From: Acheta domesticus
Taxonomy: Eukaryota > Arthropoda > Insecta > Orthoptera > Gryllidae
Direction of reading: 5' to 3'
Assembly (NCBI GenBank): GCA_031308135.1
Contig: JAHLJT010000631.1
Span: 215,521,773 to 215,585,772, forward strand
DNA: 64,000 nt
Part shown: one piece after another, positions 23,801 to 32,800 of the stretch
Numbering within the stretch: the stretch's first letter is position 1
Layout: the number at the start of each line of letters is the position of its first letter
Notes under the pieces: generated by a model
The model's database searches: none
Seen by the model: the letters and a program-made list of their open reading frames with translations, nothing else
What the model was told of the DNA's origin: nothing
Translations under genes and position numbers: made by a program

Positions 23801-26800
23801 AGTTCCTCTCCTTTGTGGAACGGATAGACAAATGGATAGGGAAAGGGTGGGATTGAACATGCGAGAGTTCTCGCACGGGTACGCTAGTTGTATATTATTT
23901 TTGTAGCGTTTGTATGATAATAAACAATATTATTGTTTAAACAATTACATAATTTTAATATAAACATATTTAAATCAATTGTGCAATATAAAGGAAGGTA
24001 ACAAACGAAAATACTAGACCTTTTGGGGGAGATCCATGGCCCCCATACCCCTCCCTGGATCCGCCAATGATCCCCTCGCACTCTGGAAAGCTAGCTACCT
24101 TGTTCGCGACCCCGACAAGCCTGCCCTGTACTCCGATTTAAACAGAGTGGCACATCTAGGTCTGTAGCTGGAAGGAGAGGGGGACATTGTCATCCAATCG
24201 AGTGGTTCAATCCCAAAAATTTGAGTGGTAATGGAGCTCCCGATTGGTTGACAGTACATACCTTTTCGTCCAGCTCGTGACCTTGACGTGTAACTCCGTT
24301 TAAATAGAAGTATATAAATGTGTAACATTAATTCGGAGATGCAATGTCCTACACTTCGATTTTTTCTATAGTGGCCCATGGCATTTAGTCATTGGTGTGA
24401 CATTGTCACACCTCCTGCCTTATAAAATGAATCTTTGAATTAATTCGTGAACGTCCTTCTCAACGAGGCTCGTAGCCTCAGAAATGTGCTTACCACTGTC
24501 AATAAGATTTATTAATTAATTTCATCGGCCACTACAGAAAATAGAAGTATAGGAGGGAGATATATCCGTGTGTGTGTGCTTGTGCAGCGCTGGCGTGGGG
24601 GCTGCTGCCGATGCCGTGGGAGTACTCGCTGCTGGGCGGCGCGTTCGTCTTCAAGCCGTGGCACGCCTTCGTGCTGCTGTGCTCGACGTGCGCGCTGGTG
24701 TCGGGGCTGTTGGTGCTGCCCTTCGGCGAGAGCCCCAAGTTCCTCATGTCCCGTGGCCGCCGCGACGAGGCGCTGGCGCAGTTTCAGCGCGTCTACGCAG
24801 CCAACACCGGCAACCCGCGCCACATGTACCCGGTGCGTGCACCCCGGCGCCGCGGCGGGTGGAGAATGTTGGCGGCGATCCCTCTGTCTGTCTGTCTGTC
24901 TCTCTCACTCTCTCTCACTCACTCTCACTCTCTCTCACTCTCTCTCTCTCACTCTCACTCATTCACTCTCTCACTCTCTCACACTCACTCTCTCACACTC
25001 TCTCTCACTCACTCTCTCTCACGCACTCTCTCTCACTCACTCTCTCTCACTCACTCTCTCTCACTCACTCTCTCTCACTCACTCACTCACTCTCACTCAC
25101 TCACTCTCACTCACTCTCTCACTCACTCTCACTCACTCACTCTCACTCACTCTCTCTCACTCTCTCACACTCTCTCTAAAAGTACTGAGAGCTGCAGGAA
25201 AGAGTGTTGTTTATTTCGTAATTGTCAAAGATGCGCAACAAGTAGTTGCGATTACATTTTATTATTTCTTTAGTTGAACTGTAGTTTATTTAAACTGATA
25301 ATAGAAATTAATTGGTAATAATAATTCCCAGTTGTGTTTTTCAGCTAATACCGAAGTAAACCAAATTCAAAACTGAAACAAACATTGAAGAAAAAAGTGT
25401 GGCACGAAAAGACTGCCAAGTAGGCGTTGAAGCAAAGTGACATCTACAATTCGGCTGCAAATTGATTAGTTTTATATTGGTTTCGAGATACAGACATTCA
25501 AAGATTGAGAAAAATCTACCACTGCATCTTCCCTGTAAATAGGTCATTGTACTAACCTCAAATAGGCAACAACCTTTCTTAAGATGTGTGCTGTAACAGT
25601 TTCTTTACATCATTGGTTAGAAAATAAGTAATTGGTAAAATTTAAAAAAAGAACAACCTTAATACTTTGTGCTTCGCGATTGCCTAAAATCTCGACAGTT
25701 CGACGTGTAGGTTGGCGCGTATGTCGTGAACTTGCGCGGGGGGGACACCGCCTCTTCAATATATCACACACTACACTTACGAAAGTAATTACCACAATAA
25801 TTGTCGCGCCCTGATATTCTAAATTGAATGCACACATGTTGAATAGTGCACACATGTTGTACGTCTAGAATTCCTAGTTCCGAGAAAACCAAGATTAAAA
25901 GTTTGTAAAGGGGAAGTTACTTATGAAGCGACAATGTTTGCTTTCTGAGAAAAAGCATTGCCCCTCTTACATAAACACAATCTTTGTACACTAGGCAAAT
26001 ATGAATGTGAGGTCACCAAAAATGATATTAACTCAAAAATGACCGTGACTGGGCATACGATGTTTGTGCATTAAGTCTTCGCAACGATGGCAGGCAAGTG
26101 CACGGGGAGGGGGATGTGACTCCCTCCGAAAATTTCGAAAGGGGCCCCGTAGCCCTAAGCAATAAACGTTTTCTGTAAATTTGAACATTCTCTGATTTTC
26201 CTCTTTTTAAGCTGACAATTTGGGAAAATGGTGCACGATATATTTGGGAAAGAGTCTCCAAAGCTTCTGGCAATCCTATGAATGTTTCAAAATAGAGTCA
26301 ACAGTATTTATTAAGTGTATCATTAAAATTTTATTTGTTTGTTCTCTGTATTATTTTATTTATTTACTTGTAAAATATTCCATATGTAAATAAAAATGTT
26401 GAATTGCCAAGGCGGCCAGGAGGACACCAGAAATGTTGGGCTCCCCTCCCGTTTAAGGACGGAAACACACAGACGCACTTTAACGATTGTTAAAAGTGCG
26501 TCCGTTGCGGAGTTCACAGACACTAATCGGGCAGGGCATATGAGTGCGCTGCGCGACATCCGTTGCGCTCCGCTTGTCTGCCCGGAGTACTGACGTCTGT
26601 GAAAATACGGACGTCGGAACCAGAGGTGTGTGTACGGTGTGGCAGACATGGCAAGGGCCATGAGCACCACTCACAAGGGGCGCTGTTTAGAGTTTACCCG
26701 CTAAAACAAATAACAGTAACCCTAATGTGAAGTGTCCGGACAGGGAAGCAAATTCTCTGCTTGCCAAGGGCGCCTGAATACCTAGATACGCCTCTGGCTC

Positions 26801-29800
26801 TAACGACCGTTGCGCGACGCCCGTGTGCTTACAGTCTTCGGACGCGCATGCCTACGGAAGTGATGAATGACGGAGAAGGGGCGAAGGGTTCTATACTGCG
26901 GTTTTTGTAGGAAGAGCTCTCAAGATAACTCAAATCCCATCTTCGCGATGGAATATGTCACGGCATTTCGTATCATTCACAGTCGTTCCGCTAGATTTCG
27001 TACGATCGCGACCGTATGAAGCAGTGCTTGCGATCATGCGACTTCTACCGGCAAGACCGAGAAAAGACGCGAAATGCCGTGACACATTCCATCGCGAAGA
27101 TGGAATTTGAGTTATCTTGAGAGCTCTTCCTACAAAAATCGCAGTATAGGGGCGGTGTGCGCGTGCGCAGGTGAAGGAGCTGGTGGACGAGCCGGCGCTG
27201 AAGCCGGTGGCGGCGGGCGGGGGCGGCCCCGCGGCGGCGGTGCGCGCCGCGCTGGGCCAGATGGCGCCGCTGGTGCGCATGCCGCTGCTGCCCAAGGCCG
27301 TCCTCGTCTTCTCCATCCAGACGGGCGGCCTCTTCGGGTGAGTCCATCGCACAGTGCACGCACAGTCGCCTAGTTTGTTTGTTAAGAGAATCACAGCCTG
27401 AAGAGGGCGTGGTCACATACCACAGAAGGCATGGATATTCTTGTGCGAGTTGCGAAGATCAAACTTTAGACCCATCTTTTTGAAGATTAAAAACCGAAGA
27501 GAAAGCTTGTCATTAGCGAAACGCATACTTATTGCTGTTAAAGTTTTTTTCTTGTCAAATTTCCTTCCAGCTTTGCCACAAAAAGCTTGCCTTTCCAATT
27601 CCTGGAAGGGCGTGCCTGACTTCCTCCAACCACCTTTCTGGGTTTCAGACCTCAAGTGGATTGTTAATTCAAGTGAATTTTAACACAAAATTAAATGCAT
27701 TATGCTACACGAAGACAGGGGCACCTTGTTTTACTTTTGAATTTGTATGCACGATTCCTTGAGATGTGGGGTGTGAGTGGAGAATTTATTTCGTCAGCAA
27801 CACCATAAAAGAACCGATCATCATGAGCAGGCGGTAGAATTCATTTCTTAACATGAGGCACGATAAGAATAAGAACAAAGATCTGAAGCTCATTTGTCAA
27901 TGCAAGTAGCTTCTATTTCATGGGAGCAAATATTTCTTGGTATTCATAATTCAATATATTATTGTAAAAAAAGCGAAATTGCGTGGCGCAAGATAATATG
28001 CACATTTTGCATAGCTCCCCATTTGTCACATAGCTCTTAACTTCCTTTTTTCGTTAAAGAAATATAAAAAAAATAAACATAGGTTCTTGTCCTCAAGCTT
28101 AGTGAATATAGTCCAGTCCCTTCGGGTGCCATGTCTACTCTGTCCGAGACATCTTACCGATATGCGGAGTGTGATCTTTCGACGTAATACTTCGCCTGTC
28201 ATTGCGTCTTAGGATGAACACTTTGCGGCTGTGGATGCCGCAGCTGTTCGCCACGATGGAGGAGGCGCTGGTGTCGGGGGGCGGGCGCGAGGCGCAGGCC
28301 GCGGCGTCGCTCTGTGACATGCTGACAGCCGCCAACATCTCCCTCGCGGCGGAAGGAGGATCTTCGGAAGCCGCCTCGTGCACCACGGTAAGGAGCCCTT
28401 AAAACAGGGGGAGGTTTCTTGAACAAGTATAACACCTAAATAATTATTGACTTCGAAACTAGTTCAGAGAGTGAGTCTTTGGCAGGGGCGGATTTCGAAT
28501 CTTTTATTAAGGACACAAAGGGTCCCCCCCCCGATAAGACGGTAAAAAGTTCCCCTCAACCAAATTACATATGAGTGGTTACACTATAATTCTAACATAA
28601 AAATAATAATTTTGATAGGTTTCTTAGCCTCCGTCCTACCACCCACACCCCTATACAGCCAAAAACGTGTTTTTTTAATTTCAATTTTTTTCGACAACTT
28701 AACACTTTTATCAGACTGAAAAAAATATGATAAATAAGAACACAACTTGGACTATCAGAAAAACATTTTTCAATATTTTCTCAGGCCCAAATTCAAACAC
28801 AAAAAAATATTTTCGAAAAAAAATATCAAGAAATATTTTTTACTGTCTTGGAAGCCTAGAACAGACTGGAAAAAAAATGTCAAAGGTTCCTCTTAACACA
28901 TAAATTGTTGTACATTTTTTTCAGATTTTTTGGATCGCTGGGCTGCATTTAAAAAAATAAAAACCATTTCCCGCCTTTAAAACACCTGGACTTTCAATAT
29001 ACTTTGAAAATGACTGCAGCGGTTCTGTGCATTTATTTTAGTGCTTATTATACACTTGTATACATTGTTGTAGCACCCAATAAAGTTTTGATTTTGGAAT
29101 ATACTTACAAAATCATTTTTAAAGCTTTCTAATCGTCTGCATAAGTAATTTTACGCTACGGAAAGACGATAGTTTTGGCAATTTATAAGAAACAATCGAC
29201 ACAAGACCTTGTAAGTGTGATACTGGTGAATAAAGAATTACACCCCATACTACATCAAACAGATTTTAGAAGGAAAAATAGAAGTTTGCAGATTATGACA
29301 TACAAAAAAAGATTGCAACGCACATTATAATGGCAAATAACTCGGAAGCGATGCTTCCTAGGCCTTTTAAACCAGGTTTGCTTGTCTCGTGGGGACACGA
29401 CTTTTTTTGAGAACAAGTAAATTCTAACAGACATGTTTTGGGGGACGGGTAGATGACAAATGGGGAAATGATAAAGGACATTTCGTGTGCAGGATAGATG
29501 GGAGACAGTGGGGAAGTGAAGGGGAACAGGTTAGGCCCCGATTGTGTTGTTGGGATGTATTTTTCAAAATACCACTTTTATGACCATCCTATTTTACAAT
29601 TTTGCATATTAGTTCTTTTGGATGCGCCCTTTCCGTAGCACAGATGGACAGAAAAGAGAAGCCGATATCAATGTAAAATTAAATTGAAGGAAAATACTGA
29701 AATTATCTTTCACGATAAAATTAAAGGGACCATTTTATTTTCTGCGAATTTTTATCTCAACGCTCAGCAATATTGGAATGAATGCTCTCGCAAAGTACCG

Positions 29801-32800
29801 GGTCTATAATGCCTACTATGTAACTACTTTTCGGGGGATGGGAGTTTGCAGTTGGGTGCTACATTAAATCAATTTTCAATTTTCGTACAATTATTATTTA
29901 CAAAGTGCACAGTTTTCGCACGTGTACAGATTGTACGAGTTTCTCCATATTTATACGTATTCAAGAAGAAATACTTAGGTAAAGGAAAAGACAACTTTTT
30001 CTCTAGTCTGAAATATCTACAGACGTGAGACCACAGGCTTCCGCAACCAATGCGTTACTATTTATCTGTCCGGGAGGCGCCGCGTTCTAGGCTCAGTTGT
30101 CGACGTTTTAGCTGCTATTCTGTGGCCTTCCTCCTCAAGCAAGGTCGCACGTGCCTAGGACGCGGCAACTGCCGAACTGCCAAGTGATTGACTACAAATG
30201 TCTTAGTTTTTTTAACTATGACCCAGCTATTAAAAAAATATGAAAAAATTCACAAGCATTCTGAGATGAAGTTTTAAGATTATTTTCGTGCCAGTGTCTG
30301 TGTTCTAAGACAAGTAAAACAGTTCTTGTAAATCTGGGTCTAACCTCTTCCCCTTTATTTTTCCACATGTCCCCCCAATTATCCCTCAAATATGATCGAA
30401 TTATTATTTAATAAACTTCCAAACACTATTATCTTTCCTACAACAATGTATACAAATGTATAATAAACACTAAAATAAATGCACAGAACCGTTGCAGTTA
30501 TTTTCAAAGTATATTGAAAGTCCAGGTGTTTTAAAGGCGGGAAAATGATTTATTTTTTTAACTGCAGCCCAGCAATCGAAAAAATCTGAAAAAAATGCAC
30601 AACAATTTGTATGTTAAGAGGAACCTTTGACATTTTTTTCCAGTCTGTTCCAGGCTTCCAAGACAGTAAAAAATATTTCTTGATATTGTTTTCGAAAATA
30701 TTTTTTGTGTTTGAATTTGGGCCTGAGAAAATATTGAAAAATGTTTTTCTGATAGTCCAAGTTATGTTCTTATTTATCATATTTTTTTCAGTCTGATAAA
30801 AGTGTTAAGTTGTCGAAAAAAATTGAAATTAAAAAAACACGTTTTTGGCTGTATAGGGGTGTGGGTGGTAGGACGGAGGCTAAGAAACCTATCAAAATTA
30901 TTATTTTTATGTTAGAATTATAGTGTAACCACTCATATGTAATTTGGTTGAGGGGAACTTTTTACCATCTTATCCGGGGGGGACCCTTTCGGAAGGAGAG
31001 TACTTTTTTGTAAAAAGATAAAATTACAGTTTTATAAAAAATAATTTAAATTCTCTTATATAATATAAATGTATATATAATATAAATGTATATATAATAT
31101 AAATGTATATATAATATAAATGTATATATATAATATAAATGTATATATATATAATATACATGTATATAAATATAATATTATATTGTAGCTACTTGGATTT
31201 TGTTTTATATTTTGAAATTTGAGCACCATGTATCATACGTGTATAATAATTAGGCAATACTCTTTCTTTTTGAGAGTTAATTCGAGTGTTATGACTCGTG
31301 ATTTTAGGCATGAAACTGCTGAATTTCTAAGTAAATAACGTTTAAAAGCAAAATATAATTGAAAGTTGATTTAATGATTCGGAATATTCACAGTAACGCT
31401 GAACATTATCCCGCGCGTTTTATAATACTGAACTAAAGTTCACCAATTTATTAATATAGTTTGTTATTAGCTCATCTTAAAAAACTTATTGTTCGCTTAA
31501 TGTTTATTAAATTTATTCCCAAAATACAGAAAAAAGGAAATATTTTATAATATAAATTTCAAGATCGGCGAAATAAAATGTCTAAACATTTTTTTTTAAT
31601 TGGTCCGAACATTGGGAAGTAGTTGCCCCCTCTTGCCCCCCTCCCTGAATCACGCCCCTGGTCTTTGGCTTACGAATAAATCATGGACGGACGAGGCGGC
31701 GATAAAAGTCAAATCCGCCATTTTGAATGAGTACATCAAAGACACTTTCGTATGAGTTGCGTGCAATATTTTTTAGTACAAATTCATGAAAAATTACCAG
31801 TATATTATCTTGCATTCATTCTCAATAACTGCGGGGACAGCCATGTTGATTCACGACACCCTATTGCGTTTTGTATTTGTGTTTTGGGTTCATGACGCCT
31901 CATAGTGATTTGTTTACTTTGCAGTACTCAGTTGTTCTATGTCCAAGATTTCTTTGCGGTACGCGTACGGTAAAGACTATTTTGCCGTATGCGCGCAGTA
32001 ATACTTTAAGATCAATAAAATCTGAAAGTAATTTTCTTGCGGGAATGCTGAAAGGGTTTATGCTTTTTAGAAAGAATTCCTGTGCCAAATCCTTCTCCTT
32101 GGCACAGGAATATTACAAGTTAAAATGATACTGCAATAGAGTGCGTCAGTCACAAAGAACTGTAAGACCAGATTTATCCGCATCCTTTTGAGTTTCAGCA
32201 AAGCGCGCAGAGTGACTTCTGGGGCAATTATTCGCATGGACGCCTTTGCTAAAATTTAAATAGTCCAAAGGAAGCTTGTAAATTGGGTCCAAGTAAAAAA
32301 ATCAACATATGAGCGATATGGATGAACTGTAACCCCATTATCTACAAAAGCCCTCCCCAAACAATTAAGCAAAACGGAGAATATTAATGGAATTATGTAT
32401 TTCTTCTAATGATACTACTAAGAGAAAATACATTGTGAAGAATGTTCAAAAACTAGTTTTTGATGTTTCATTTAAAAGAAAACTAGTAACAAAACTACTA
32501 TGAGAAATTAAAAAATCGTTCTTTGCAGTTTGTGGTTGAAGATCGCATTTATATAAACTCAATTATAGTCGGGTGTACATCAGCAGTGTGCTATTTCTGT
32601 GCTGGACACATAGTTAATTGGCTAGGCAAGAGGAAACTAATGAGTAAGTATATAAACCTCATGATTCAAATAAAAAAGTGTAAGATTCGAAAAAATGGAT
32701 TTTAAATTGATATTTTTTACAGTCTGCAGCTATTTTGTGGCTGCAGTAGCTGGATTTGCAGTGTTCTGGGCTCGCTCTCCAGACCTTGTCCTGGCGCTTC

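Larger units (their letters stand above)
28483..31660. mobile_element. hAT-like element with perfect 8-bp target duplication, carrying a nested long-TIR element
   Basis: The ends are CAGGGGCGGATT and, on the other strand, CAGGGGCGTGATT. They are flanked by the perfect 8-bp direct repeat GTCTTTGG (28475-28482 and 31661-31668). Most of its 3.2 kb is the nested element 28517-30989, because a second copy of that inner element elsewhere lacks these outer ends. The right remainder holds an AT minisatellite. No transposase. Confidence 0.8.

Noticed and set aside
22873..23884. tRNA gene around the duplicated 29-bp block
   Set aside because: A B-box-like 'gttcaatccc' appears on the minus strand of one copy only, and no T arm or acceptor stem pairs.
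24572..25273. Extended exon 5 reading into the CT/CA repeat
   Set aside because: The family alignment passes from MYP at 24832 to VKELVDEP at 27171; the continuation is microsatellite translation.
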